Positions 44,964-57,070 of a DNA stretch of 64,000 nucleotides are shown piece by piece; position 1 is the first letter of the stretch, and each line of letters opens with the position of its first letter. The DNA is taken from contig NC_066581.1 in assembly GCF_024323335.1 (NCBI RefSeq), positions 439,804,281-439,868,280 of the forward strand, read 5' to 3'. The translations under genes and the position numbers were made by a program. The notes beneath the pieces were generated by a model. It did no database searches and had not been told where the DNA came from. It saw nothing but the letters and a program-made list of their open reading frames with translations. This DNA is from Lathyrus oleraceus (Eukaryota > Streptophyta > Magnoliopsida > Fabales > Fabaceae).

Positions 44964-47403
44964 TCAGAGCATCAGTAGATCTGAAGGATATGTATCTGTG
45001 AGACTGTCTCGTCAGCTGTTTCTAGAATCAACACCCCAAGCTATGGGAGAATAAAGAGGATCATTCCAGCAATCATTGGTTCAATCATGTTCATGTGTGA
45101 TTTTCTTGATTGTCATTTGTAACATTCATTTGTGATAAACTCGTTTGTTTTTGAATAATAATGACATTGAAATGAATATGCATGTTCTGAATAAATTCAT
45201 TCGTGTCCACTCATACTTTATCTTGTCAATATTCAAATGTTGATTTTTGGAGGAGGAGGATGAAATTAAAAACACGAATCAAATTCACTGCTCGTACGCT
45301 TTTGAGTAAAACCTTGTTGATGATGTAAGGCATTGTTTCAAATCGTAAACACCTGAGATATAAGGAAGATAATCCCTAGTCAACCCCTTCGAGCCAAGGA
45401 GTAGAAGTTTCTTTCTAAATAATAAAACCCTCAATCTTAAATCGGGGCAGGGTAGTCATTAGTCAGTTTTACCAAGTGTTCAAGCTTCGAAAAAGGAGTT
45501 TCCTATTTCGGGATCAACCATATCTTATCCCTCACAAGAGGTCGGAAACCACCAAATTCCTAATGGTTGTCCCTCACCTACAGAGGCACGAGGCGGTCAC
45601 AACACATTCCAATCAATCGAACAAATGTCACACGATTTGTTCCCAAAAGTCAAGAAAACAAAAACAAAAAGAAAGAAAGCCCGCTAAGTCGAAAACTCGA
45701 AATGAGTGACTTAGGCAAAAATTAGGGCATCCCTGTGGATTGTAAATCTGCAAAAGAGGAATCAAAAGAAAATCATTAGCAAGAACAAAATCGTGTGGCT
45801 AAAAACCAAATAAAAGAAGGTGATTGTCACACCGAAAACCTCGTGGGCTCATTAACCATCACTCCCAGATCCCTTTTGGAAGATGAACGCTTGTGTGGAA
45901 CTAGCTAAATGTAGGAATGGAGAACATTACGAAGAGCAGGTGGGTTCGGATAGGATCGAGCCCTATATCCTTTCTTTCTCAAACCGTGAACCAGGCCACG
46001 TTACAACCCTCAAAAGACCTAATTGAAGCAAAGGTTTATTTCGAAGGCGTGCTATAGCCATAACGATGGTGTTAAAACTGACTCCTCAACAATTTGCTCA
46101 TATGTGTTGATATTGATATGACATTCATTATCAGTGATGCATTCATTAAATGTCATAATTTCAATGAGCATGCATGGATTTCAAAACTGCATAAAAATGA
46201 CATTACATTATCATTTCCAAAATGAACTTGTCTTACTCGTGAGTAAGCATCTAGCATAAAGGAATCTGCCACAATGAACGTGAATTGAGGAACTTGATGA
46301 TATCAACAGTGCAGAACGCCTGGAATCTCCATTGAGCAGGGGCAAGCCACTTCTCTTGATTACATCATCCAGAATGTTTGAAGACTCTGTTGAGCAGAAT
46401 AACAAACTACTTCGAGATCCTGTCGATCAGAGGCAGTCACGCCGAGAAATCTCTACAAGATTCAGTCAATCTGAAGTAGTCAAGTCAAGATTCAATCAAT
46501 CTCTCTAAAGATCAGTAAGTCTGGGGCATCCTCTCAAAGATCAGCCAACTAGAGGCAAAGTTACTTCAAGGATCGTATTGGGGCAGGCCACCCTAAGAGC
46601 ACAAGAAGTCAATCTCCGTGTAATGGCTAATCGGAGGAATGTAGTTCCAAGACACTGGGGCAGATCTGATTGAGATGATCCATGACGAAGTGTTTCATAA
46701 CTAGTGATTGGGGCAATCCTTGCAGATACCCAACCAACTGAGGCAAGACTATCCAAAGAGAGAAATGTTCTCTCCCTTCTTGTGAAAGCATTTCAGATCC
46801 AGCCTTGGGCATCCGAAGGTCTATGTCAGATTTATCCTCCAGCAACCGCAGAACTCATATGTCGAGAAGTCATGCAAGATGCAACCCACCCTCCATAAGT
46901 CAAAAGCCTTACAAACCAAGCAACTTTCTCAGCATTCATTGCATTGTACCCAAGATTGGGGCATCCGTAGATCATCATATCATTGCGTCAACCTGTCATG
47001 CATAATTCATATCATTTCATGCATATCATCCAGCATAACACGAATCTCTCTAACAAGGAAGAATCAAGCCCAAAACTCTCTTGTCACTATCCAACAACCC
47101 ACTTTCGTTCGCAAACCTCTCGCAAATCCCAATTCTCGTTGGCAAAACCCATATCTCTCAAATTCGAAAGTCCAATCAAGCAATCATCTGTGTCTATCAC
47201 TTTTTTCAATACCCGTCAGTATTGATCTCCCATCACTCGTCAATGTCCATCACTTTTTCGATACCCTTCGATACTGATATCTATTTTCCCCAACCGCAGA
47301 GTTGTAGATAAACATCCTTTACTCTATTTTAGACTTGATGAGGCCGTTACCTCTAACCTCAGAGTTTTTATCTATCCCTTTCCTATCCGACCTTAGAGTC
47401 GTG
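44964..47403 (+). mobile_element. Element C: gag end to 3' UTR, no pol; left part of the 3' UTR
   Basis: After the gag stop there is no protease, reverse transcriptase, RNase H or integrase motif in any frame. At about 45684 the sequence 'cgctaagtcgaaaactcg...ttaggcaaaaattag' matches the start of the 3' UTR that follows integrase in element B (8971-9005). Further on are irregular repeats built on gatcag-caa-ctagaggca wording (about 46320-46720) and the first CAAC-N6-GTTG hairpin units (47285-47403). The frames at 45476-45709 and 46879-47277 are open by chance. Confidence 0.7.
45684..45720 (+). other. Hairpin after gag in element C, homologous to the B post-pol hairpins
   Basis: The sequence aaaACTC-GAAAT-GAGTgacttaggc can fold as a 4-bp stem. 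The homologous units in element B read aaaaCCC-GAAA-GGGcg, so both sides of the stem changed together. Confidence 0.55.
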
Positions 47404-48747
47404 TGTAGGTGTTTAATTGGCTGCATTGTATGGTAAAACACTAGATGGATTCTAATGTCTTGAATGATGTCATGACATGCTGTGGAGATGTTTGTTTGAC
47501 TGCATTGTATGTTAGAATATCTAGCTGTACTTTGATGTCTTGGCTGATGTCATGATATTCTGAGTAGTGTACTGCAGGATTAGCTAATACAGGATTTATT
47601 GAATGTCAAACTGGATGTTATGACATTCATCCCTGTCAGCAGATACTGAGGAATAGAACAGGTGGTGTTCTACTATAACTCAATATTTATTGTCAGTCTG
47701 CTTATCAAGAGGATAACAGACCTAATGTAAGTCTCTATGTGTGAATGTCAAAATTGGATGTTTTGACATTTATTAATGTACGCTGATACTGAAGCATGGA
47801 CAAATTGATTCTGTAAAGTACAACAAATTGTACAGTCTATTTTCAGGAAAAACAGACTTAGCATATGGTTAGTGACTTGAATGTCAAACTGAATGTTGTG
47901 ACATTCATTCCTGACAGCGTATGCTATATTGTAGGTTGTTTAGTTTTTCTGTTTCAGCATTTTTCTTAGGCTATTCTTCAGGGATTCAACAGCTGAGAGA
48001 AAATCCAGGAAACCAACAACCAAGCTACATTTAATGAACCTAACAAATAGCCCATTTGTTAGTAACCTAGATGTGGAATTTAGGGGAACTCGCGTGACCT
48101 TAAATTCAAGAGAATACAAGTACAAGGCCCAAGTGCTGCAATATAAAAGGATGGCAATCCTTCATTCAGGACTGGGGATTTTGAGGCGTGAAGATTTAGT
48201 GTGTTCATCATACTTCACTGCTGTATTTTTGTGTGTCTTGTATTAGACGTATCTTGTAAGCCAAGCTATTATCACGTAGATGATTGCATTGGTATAGGGT
48301 GTTCATTGAGTTGTAAGTGTTGTGTCACTCTAAGCTTTTAAGCGTGAGTGTTGTGTATCTTGATTAAAGCTGTTAAGCACAATCAAGAGTTGTTTGAAGT
48401 GTGACTTCAAAATTGTCTTTAATATTGATTAAAGGTAGTAATCACTGAGGTGATTGAGGGGGAGTGAGTAGGAACTCTGATCTTAGTGTAAGATTGAAAT
48501 TGCATTGGGTAGGTATTAAGTGATAGGGTTAAACAGTTGGTTTAAGGTCTGAATTAATACTACTAATGGTGGATTTCCTCCCTGGCTTGGTAGCCCCCAG
48601 ACGTAGGTCATGTTGGACTGAATTGGGTAAACAATTACTTGTGTTATTTACTGCACTTACTTTTAATTTTTGCATAATTGTTGTCTGTGCAGAATTGGAT
48701 GTCATAACAACCCGTGTGACATCGAAAGTCTGATAACTAAAATTTCA
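47404..48747 (+). repeat. 5' LTR of the SIRE/Maximus element
   Basis: It begins TGTAGGTGTTTAATTGG and ends ...aaaatttca. A TATA-like box (atataaaagg) is at 48141-48150. The 24 bases after about 47700 (cttatcaagaggataacaga and four more) are absent from the 3' copy. Confidence 0.9.
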
Positions 48748-48749
48748 AT

Positions 48750-48761
48750 TGGCATCAGAGC
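48750..48761 (+). other. Primer binding site of the SIRE/Maximus element
   Basis: TGGCATCAGAGC lies two bases after the LTR and resembles the tRNA-Met type site usual for Ty1-copia elements. Confidence 0.75.
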
Positions 48762-48817
48762 AGGCACCCTGCCTGTTAATTTCTGGGTGAGATCTAGGGA
48801 AGTCACTTTCTAGTACC

Positions 48818-51800
48818 ATGGACAAGGATATAGGACACTCAAATAGACCACCCATGCTGGATGGTTCTAACTATGATGACTGGAAGCCTCGTATGATAGC
48901 CTTCTTAAGGTCTCTAGATAGCAAAGTCTGGAGAGCTATCAACAAAGGATGGGAACATCCAACGAAGACAGGTGAAGATGGAGTCAGTGTGCAGATTCCT
49001 GAAGAAGAGTGGGTCAAGGAGCAAGAGGCATTAGCCCTTGGAAATTCTAAGGCCTTGAATGCATTGTTCAATGGAATCCGTAAGAACATCTTCAGACTGG
49101 TGCACCACTGTGAGCTGGCTAAGGAAGTTTGGGATACCCTCAAGATAACTCATGAAGGTACCTCCAAGGTGAAAATGTCCAAACTTCAGATGCTAACCAC
49201 CAAGTTTGAAAATCTGAGGATTAAAGAGGATGAGACTATTCATGACTTTCATATGAATATTCTTGAAATTGCAAACACCTCTGGTGGACTAGGTGAGAAA
49301 ATCGCTGAAGAGAAACTTGTAAGAAAGATTCTCAGGTCCTTGCCTAAGAGATTTTCTATGAAGGTCACAACCATAGAGGAGGCTAAAGACATCTGCAATA
49401 TGAAGGTGGATGAGCTCATTGGTTCTTTCTAAACCTTTGAAATGGGCATGTGTGAGAATGTTGAAAAGAAGAACAAAAGCGTAGCTTTTGTATCAAATAC
49501 TGAAGAGGAGTCAGAAGCAGGATATACTGGAGGTGATGAAAGCATATCAGAAGCCATAGCCATGCTTGGGAGACAGTTCAACAAGTTCGTGAAGAAGATT
49601 GATCAAAGAGGTAGACCAAATGTCAAGAACATCTCGTCTGACATCAGGAAAAGATCAACTTCTGAAGAAAAGTTCAACCAAAGCAAGGGAATCCAATGTC
49701 ATTGATGTGAAGGCTATGGACACATTAGAGCTGAATGCCCTACTTACCTCAAGATGTAAAAGAAGGGGCTAGCTGTCACATGGTCTGAGGGAGATTCTGA
49801 AAGTGAATCTGAAGGAGAATCTGCTAAACATGTCACTGCACTAACGAGTGTTTGTGCCACTGATGATGACTCAAGTGCGGATGAACTGACCTTTGATGAA
49901 CTTGCTGCAGCTTATAAGAAGCTATGTGTCACCAGTGCAGAGGTGCGTGTACAAGGAGAAAAGCAGAAGAAGCTCATCAAAGAGCTGGAAGATGAGAGAC
50001 AGAAGCATGAGACAGAAGCATCTGACAGTCATAGAGGGTCTAAATGGTGAGATAACCTTGCTGACCTCCAAGCTGGATCAAATGACTAAATCCATCAGAA
50101 TGTTGAATAAAGGAACTGACACCTTGGAAGAGATCCTAAAGGTGGGACAGAAGTCTGGGACCATATCTGGTTTAGGCTTTGTGAAAAAATCCTCAGTTGA
50201 ACTCAAACGCCCAAAGGCTAAAGTTCAAAAATTCAAGCGGAGGTCACACCCAATGTCTCAACATCAGGGAACCAGGATGAATAATCATCAGAAGAGGAAA
50301 TTCCATAAATGGAGATGTCACCACTGTGGTAGGCTTGGCCATATAAAAGCCTTCTGCTACAGGCTTCATGGTTACCCTAACCAAGCCCCTCATGTCAGAC
50401 CTAAGCATAAGACATATAGGCACTATGTCCCCATCAAGAAGCGACAATGGTATGCTAGGTTAGCTCACACAGCTCTAAGGGCATCTACCAGAGAAGACTG
50501 GTACTTTGACAGTGGCTGCTCAAGACATATGACTGGTATGGAGAATATATTGGTAGACATACAACCTCACACTACCAGTTATGTGACCTTTGGCGATGGT
50601 GCTAAAGGAAAAATAAAAGGTGTGGGTAAGCTGGACTGCTTTGGAGTCCCAGAACTGAATAATGTACTGTTAGTTAAAGGACTGACGGCCAACCTCATCA
50701 GCATAAGCCAGCCGTGTGATCAAGGATACTATGTTCAGTTCACTAAGGAGCTATGTGTTGTGACAAATGGAGATAATCAAGAAGTTATGAGAGGATCCAT
50801 ATCCAAAGATAACTGTTATCTGTGGGAACCTAAGCTCTCAAACTTTTCCATAATGTGCTCCTCTGCCGAGGAAGAACATGAGGTGAAGCTGTGGCATAGA
50901 CGCCTTGGTCATCTACACTTAAGGGGAATGGAAAAGATCACATCCAAGGAAGCAGTTAGAGGAATCCCAAAGCTGCTTATTGATGAAGGAAGAGTCTGTG
51001 GAGAATGCTAGGTGGGCAAGCAAACCAAGATGTCACATCCGAAGCTGGGACATCCTACAACTTCCAGAGTTCTGGAACTGTTGCACATGGACTTAATGGG
51101 ACCTATGCAGGTTAAAAGTCTGGGTGGAAAGAGATATGCATATGTGGTGGTTGATGAGTATTCCAGATACACGTGGATAAGCTTCATCAGAGAGAAGTCA
51201 GATACATTTGATGTCTTCAAAGAACTGTGCATCAGACTTCAAAGGGAAAAGGACAATTGTCTTGTCCGAATTAGGAGTGATCGTGGTACGGAGTTCAAAA
51301 ATTCCAAGTTTGATGAGTTTTGCTCGTCTGAAGGAATAAGTCATGAGTTCTCCTCTCCTATAACTCCTCAGCAGAATGGGATAGTTGAAAGGAAAAATAG
51401 AACTATTCAAGAATTTGCCAGAGCTATGATTCATGCAAAGAAGCTCCCTATGCACTTTTGGGATGAAGCTATGAATACCGGTTTCTATGTTCACAATAGA
51501 GTCACCTTGAGAAAAGGTACCTCCTCCACTCTGTATGAAATATGGAAAGGCAAAAAACCCACTGTGAAGTACTTTCATATCTTTGGAAGTAAATGCTACA
51601 TTCTCACAGATCGTGAACAGAGAAGGAAAATGGATCCCAAAAGTGATGAGGGTATATTCCTAGGATACTCAACTAACAGCAGAGCTTACAGAGTGTTCAA
51701 CTACAGGACCAATGTCCTGATGGAATCCATAAATGTTATTGTGGATGATAATGAGGAAGGAATCGATGTTATAGAGGATGTTGGAACATTCCTTGATACT

Positions 51801-53528
51801 ACAACAGACATACCAGTCAAGTCTGAAGAAGTACAGGAGACTCCTACTGAATGTGAGGTAGATGCACCCACCAAAATGCCATCTATCAGAATTCAGAAAG
51901 ACCATCCTAAGGATCTTATCATAGGAGATCCCAATAGTGGTGTGACTACCCGATCAAGGGAAATTAGCTCAAATTCCTGTTTTGTATCCAAGGTTGAACC
52001 AAAAAATGTGAAAGAAGCCCTGACTGATGAATATTGGATCAATGCCATGCAAGATGAACTGGAGCAGTTTAAAAGGAATGAAGTATAGGAGCTAGTTCCA
52101 CGACCTGAAGGGACTAACATCATTGGTACCAAGTGGATCTACAAAAACAAGTCTGATGAGAAAGGAGCAATTACTAGGAATAAAGAAAGACTAGTAACTC
52201 AAGGATATACTCAAGTTGAAGGGGTTGATTTTGATGAGACGTTTGCACCCGTTGCTAGGCTTGAGTCAATCAGATTGTTGTTAGGTGTAGCATGCATTCT
52301 GAAGTTCAAATTGTTTCAAATGGATGTGAAGAGTGCATTCTTAAACGGCTACTTAAATGAAGAAGTCTATGTTGAACAACCGAAAGGGTTCTGTGATCCT
52401 AACCAACCTAACCATGTGTACAAGTTGAGGAAAGCCTTGTATGGGTTGAAGCAAGCACCTAGAGCTTGGTATGAAAGGTTGACTGAATTTCTGACCTCAA
52501 ATGGATACAGAAAAGGTGGGATAGATAAGACCTTGTTTGTGAAGGATGAAGATGGCAAAATCATGATTGCTCAAATCTATGTGGATGATATAGTTTTTGG
52601 TGGAATGTCAGAGAAAATGGTAAACCATTTTGTTCACCAAATGCAATCTGAGTTTGAAATGAGTTTGGTTGGGGAACTGACTTATTTTCTTGGAATGCAA
52701 GTCCACCAAATGGAGGATTCTATGTTTCTCTCCCAAAGCAAGTATGCCAAAAACATAGTCAAGAAGTTTGGTATGGATAATGCTAGGCACAAGAGAACTT
52801 CTGCACCTACTCATCTAAAGTTAACCAAAGATGATGGAGGGCCCAGTATTGATCAATGTTTGTATAGAAGCATGATAGGTAGTCTTCTATACCTAACTAC
52901 AAGTAGACCTGACATTTCCTATGCAGTTGGAGTGTGTGCTAGATACCAAGCAGAGCCCAAAGTGAGCCACTTGAATCAAGTCAAGAGGACTCTCAAGTAC
53001 ATCAATGGGACTTGTGATTATGGGATGCTGTACTCACATGGTTCTGAGCCTGTCCTATCTGGGTACTGTGATGCTGACTGGGCTGGGAGTGCTGATGACA
53101 GAAAAAGCACATCAGGAGCATGTTTCTTCTTGGGAAACAATCTCATATCATGGTTCAGCAAGAAGCAGAATTGTGTATCTCTGTCCACTGCAGAGGCTGA
53201 ATACATCGCAGCTGGAAGTAGTTGTTCCCAACTGGTTTGGATGAAACAGATGCTCACTGAGTACAAAGTCTCTCAAAATGTCATGACATTGTTCTGTGAT
53301 AATCTCAGTGCCATCAATATTTCCCAGAATCCCATCCAACACAGCAGGACCAAACATATTGACATTAGACATCACTTCATCAGAGATCTAGTGGAAGACA
53401 AAGTGATTACCTTGGTACATGTAACCACTGAACTCCAACTGGCTGACATATTTACAAAGGCTCTAGATGCTACTCAGTTTGAAAACTTAAGGGGCAAACT
53501 GGGAATATGTCTCTCTGAGAACTTATAG
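48818..53528 (+). pseudogene. Ty1-copia gag-pol polyprotein (SIRE/Maximus), broken
   Basis: The frame starts MDKDIGHSNRPPMLDGSNYD at 48818. The order is: gag with a CCHC knuckle (CEGYGHIRAEC, 49700-49740), a second knuckle-like CHHCGRLGHIKAFC (about 50320), protease (WYFDSGCSRHMTG, about 50500), integrase (LWHRRLGHLH...CGEC; MDLMGPM, RSDRGTEF, GIVERKNR), reverse transcriptase (IYVDDIVFGG, about 52580) and RNase H (YCDADWAGSADDRKSTSG, about 53065; HSRTKHIDIRHHF). It would copy and integrate the element. Breaks are stops at 49430, 49703, 49757, 51009 and 52086, and a +1 frameshift from a 13-base tandem duplication at 49997-50022. The frame ends at 53528. No envelope-like ORF follows. Confidence 0.92.
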
Positions 53529-54259
53529 AAACCAATGATGTTTGGGATGTATTGTTTAATATCTCTTCCTATTAAACAATTGGAAGTGTGCTCTGATTGG
53601 TCAATAGAACACATCTGTATTACTTGCAACAAGTGTGGCAACAAGAGGTTACGGAGATATCCTAACTTGAGGCAGCCTATGCACCTGCAGGAGTTCAAGG
53701 ACAATGTTCATGCAGGAGTGGTTCTGGATGTCAGACACAAAGTCATGGAATCTGATATGGTGGTACCTACTGTAAAGCAAGAGTGTGTGACTACTTGATC
53801 AAAGCTGTGAAGCAAGATCAAGTGGGTGTTGACTTGGTTGAAACTGTGAAGTAAAACCAAGTCTGTAATTTTGTCATTTGTGTGTGGATCTGTAATTTGA
53901 AGTGTTGCATTGGAAACATTTTTGACAAAAAGGGGGAGTAACAGGTGATACCCCAGGACAACAGAGTGTGTTGTTAAAACAGATATTCATGACAGATTCA
54001 AGATCCCCTACTATGCAGCTGTTGTTCCACTTCTAATGAGTGTGAGTATGTATGTGTGTGTTGCAATTAGAAGTTTTTATTTAACTTCTGTATGTGTGCT
54101 GATATGTGAAGTTTTTATTTAACTTCCATGTGTGTGAGTGTGCTGCCACTCTGAGTGTATTAGCTAGGTTAATTTCCGGCTAGATGTGAGATTTCTGCTG
54201 CTATGGACTCTGTTGTGAGACCAAAGTGTTTTAGCCAAAAATTTGCCAAAGGGGGAGTT
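53529..54259 (+). other. 3' UTR and polypurine tract of the SIRE/Maximus element
   Basis: About 730 non-coding bases follow pol. The tract ccaaagggggagtt (54246-54259) abuts the 3' LTR. An internal agggggag tract near 53930 is similar and may be an extra purine tract. The 87-codon frame at 53535-53798 has no known domain. Confidence 0.7.
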
Positions 54260-55579
54260 TGTAGGTGTTTAATTGGCTGCATTGTATGGTAAAAGACTAG
54301 CTGGATTCTAATGTCTTGACTGATGTCATGACATGCTGTGGAGATGTTTGTTTGACTGCATTGTATGTTAGAATATCTAGTTGTACTCTGATGTCTTGGC
54401 TGATGTCATGACATTCTGAGTAGTATACTGCAGGATTAGCTAATACAGGATTTATTGAATGTCAAACTGGATGCTATGACATTCATCCCTGTCAGCAGAT
54501 ATTGAGGAATAGAACATGTGGTGTTCTACTATAACTCAGTATTTATTGTCAGTCTGATGTAAGTCTCTATGTGTGAATTTCAAAATTGGATGTTTTGACA
54601 TTTATTAATGTACGCTGATACTGAAGCATGGACAGATTGATTCTGTACTGTACAACAAATTGTACAGTCTGTTTTCAGGAAAAACAGACTTAGCATATGG
54701 TTAGTGACTTGAATGTCAAACTGAATATTGTGACATTCATTCCTGACAGCGTATGCTATATTGTAGGTTGTTTAGTTTTTCTGTTTCAGCATTTTTCTCA
54801 GGCTATTCTTCAGGGATTCAACAGCTGAGAGAAAATCCAGGAAACCAACAACCAAGCTACATTTAATGAACCTAACAAATAGCCTATTTGTTAGTAACCT
54901 AGATGTGGAATTTAGGGGAACTCGCGTGACCTTAAATTCAGGAGAATACAAGTACAAGGCCCAAGTGCTGCAATATAAAAGGATAGCAATCCTTCATTCA
55001 GGACTGGGGATTTTGAGGCGTGAAGATTTAGTGTGTTCATCATACTTCACTGCTGTATTTTTGTGTGTCTTGTATTAGACGTATCTTGTAAGCCAAGCTA
55101 TTATCACGTAGATGATTGCATTAGTATAGGGTGTTCATTGAGTTGTAAGTGTTGTGTCACTCTAAGCTTTTAAGCGTGAGTGCTGTGTATCTTGATTAAA
55201 GTTGTTAAGCACAATCAAGAGTTGTTTGAAGTGTGACTTCAAAATTGTCTTTAATATTGATTAAAGGTAGTAACCACTGAGGTGATTAAGGGTGAGTGAG
55301 TAGGAACTCTGATCTTAGTGTAAGATTGAAATTGCATTGGGTAGGTATTAAGTGATAGGGTTAAACAGTTGGTTTAAGGTCTGAATTAATACTACTAATA
55401 GTGGATTTCCTCCCTGGCTTGGTAGCCCCCAGACGTAGGTCATGTTGGACTGAACTGGGTAAACAATTACTTGTGTTATTTACTGCACTTACTTTTAAGT
55501 TCTGCATAATTCTTGTCTGTGCAGAATTGGATGTCATAACAACCCGTGTGACATCGAAAGTCTGATAGCTAGAATTTCA
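54260..55579 (+). repeat. 3' LTR of the SIRE/Maximus element
   Basis: It begins TGTAGGTGTTTAATTGG after the polypurine tract and ends ...agaatttca, with the TATA-like box at 54973-54982. It is 24 bases shorter than the 5' copy. Confidence 0.9.
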
Positions 55580-56790
55580 TTGTGTGTTTCTCCTTTCCAA
55601 CCTCAAAGTTGTTGTTTCCCTTTTCCAACCTCAGTTTTGTCGCCCTCCTTCAACCCCAGTGTTGTTACTCCTCTTCCAACCTCAAATTTGTTGTCCCTTT
55701 TTTACACCCGACCTCAGAGTTGATGGTGGTTCCTTCCCCAATCTCAGAGTTATTGTTTATTTCTCTTGTTCTCAACCTCAAAGTTGTTGTCTTCCTTTCA
55801 TACCCAACTGTAGAGTTGATGTTTGTCATTCTTTTCCAACCTCATAGTTGTTTCCCCTTTTTCCAACCTCGGTGTTGTCGCCCATTTCCAACCTCAGTGT
55901 TGTCACCATGTTCCAACCTCAGAGTTGTATGTTGCTGTCCTTACCCCGACCTCAGAGTTGTTGTTCCTTTTCCAGCCTCAGCGTTGACATTTACCATTCT
56001 CTTCCCAACCTCAGAGTTGAGTATCTGCTTGTTTCCAACCTCGAAGTTGACGTTTACCATTTTTCGCTTCCAGCCTTAGAGTTGAGCAACTACACTTTTC
56101 AAACTTCGGAGTCGGTGTACCTTTTTCTAGCCTCAGAGCTTAGACCTTACTTTTTCCAACCTTAGAGTTGACGATTACCGTATTTTTTCGGTCTCAAAGT
56201 TGAGCATCTACTTTTTTCCACTTCAGGGTGAATATATCGTGTTACCCCCAACCTCATAGTTGTATGTCTATCTTTTCCCAACCTCAGAGTTGAATAGCTA
56301 TCTTGTTTCAGCCTCAGAGCTTAGTATCTACCTTTTCTCAACCTTAGGGTTGGCGATCTATCTTTTTCAGACCTCGGAGCTAAACGTCTACCTTTTTCCA
56401 ACGTTGGAGTTGATGAATCTTTTTTCCCCAAGCCTTAGAGCATAATGACTTCTTTTTTCCCGACTTGCGAGTTGCGGTATCACTTTCTTACCCTCCGACC
56501 TCATAACGGATATCTGTAAACCCAACCTCCGAGTTGACGCCTACCTTTGTTCCCAGCCTTGGAGTCGATGTCCATCCTGTTGTATCCAACCTCAGAGTTG
56601 ATGCCTACCCTTTCTCCAGTCTCAGAACCGATGTTGATCATAATTTGTCTCCAACTGCAGAGTTGAGAATGTCCAGTTTTACCCAAGTCGTAGTATTGAG
56701 GTCAGGATGTTTTAATCCCCAGCAATTAGTGTTCCTCTTCCTACTGTTCCCGACCTCAGAGTTGTCGACCTACTATTTACCTTTCAAATT
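55580..56790 (+). repeat. CAAC-N6-GTTG repeat array in the 3' UTR of element C
   Basis: About 38 irregularly spaced copies of ccaacctcagagttg and variants occur about every 30 bases. Each can form a short stem CAAC/GTTG around six bases, usually CTCAGA. The array begins left of the SIRE insertion (47285-47403). Overlapping frames such as 55582-56079 are open because of the repeat and do not look like a protein. Confidence 0.85.
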
Positions 56791-57070
56791 CCCTACTGTT
56801 GTCCTCAATAAGGTCATTTACCATCCTGAATCCTAGGATTTTCCTGGCGAACCATTTCATATTCCCAAAAAACAATCACCATATATCCCCCAATGGAAAA
56901 TTCTTCCTCAGTACCTGCAAAAGACTTATTAGTAGAGATAAAATGAAAAAATAATCAATCATACTGCATATGTTATGCATATCCAACCACTCATATACCC
57001 GTCTACCACATACTATTCCAATTCCCAACCGCTGCCCTGCGTAAAGACTAGCCTGTTCATCCCACATACC
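56791..57070 (+). other. Element C 3' UTR, no gene seen
   Basis: Non-coding sequence between the hairpin array and the solo LTR. It ends in the target site ATACC (57066-57070). Confidence 0.6.

Larger units (their letters stand above)
47404..55579 (+). mobile_element. SIRE/Maximus-type Ty1-copia retrotransposon, complete but inactive
   Basis: An 8176-base insertion with LTRs at 47404-48747 and 54260-55579, a PBS and a polypurine tract. It is flanked by TCGTG (47399-47403) and TTGTG (55580-55584), a target duplication with one C/T difference. By eye the LTRs differ at about 34 bases, mostly transitions, and the 3' copy lacks 24 bases. This suggests an older insertion than the chromovirus-like one. 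It lies in the CAAC-N6-GTTG array of element C, which continues on both sides. Confidence 0.9.

Noticed and set aside
48034..48246. 70-codon frame present in both SIRE LTRs (also 54866-55078)
   Set aside because: It is kept only because both LTRs are copies. It spans the TATA-like box, so it is promoter DNA.
55582..56079. 165-codon frame that looks like a repetitive proline/serine protein
   Set aside because: It follows from the CAAC-N6-GTTG array. Neighbouring frames give similar chance proteins, and the array is irregular with respect to codons.
55580..56790. CRISPR-like array
   Set aside because: Units are diverged, spacers vary in length and are not unique, and this is a plant retroelement UTR.
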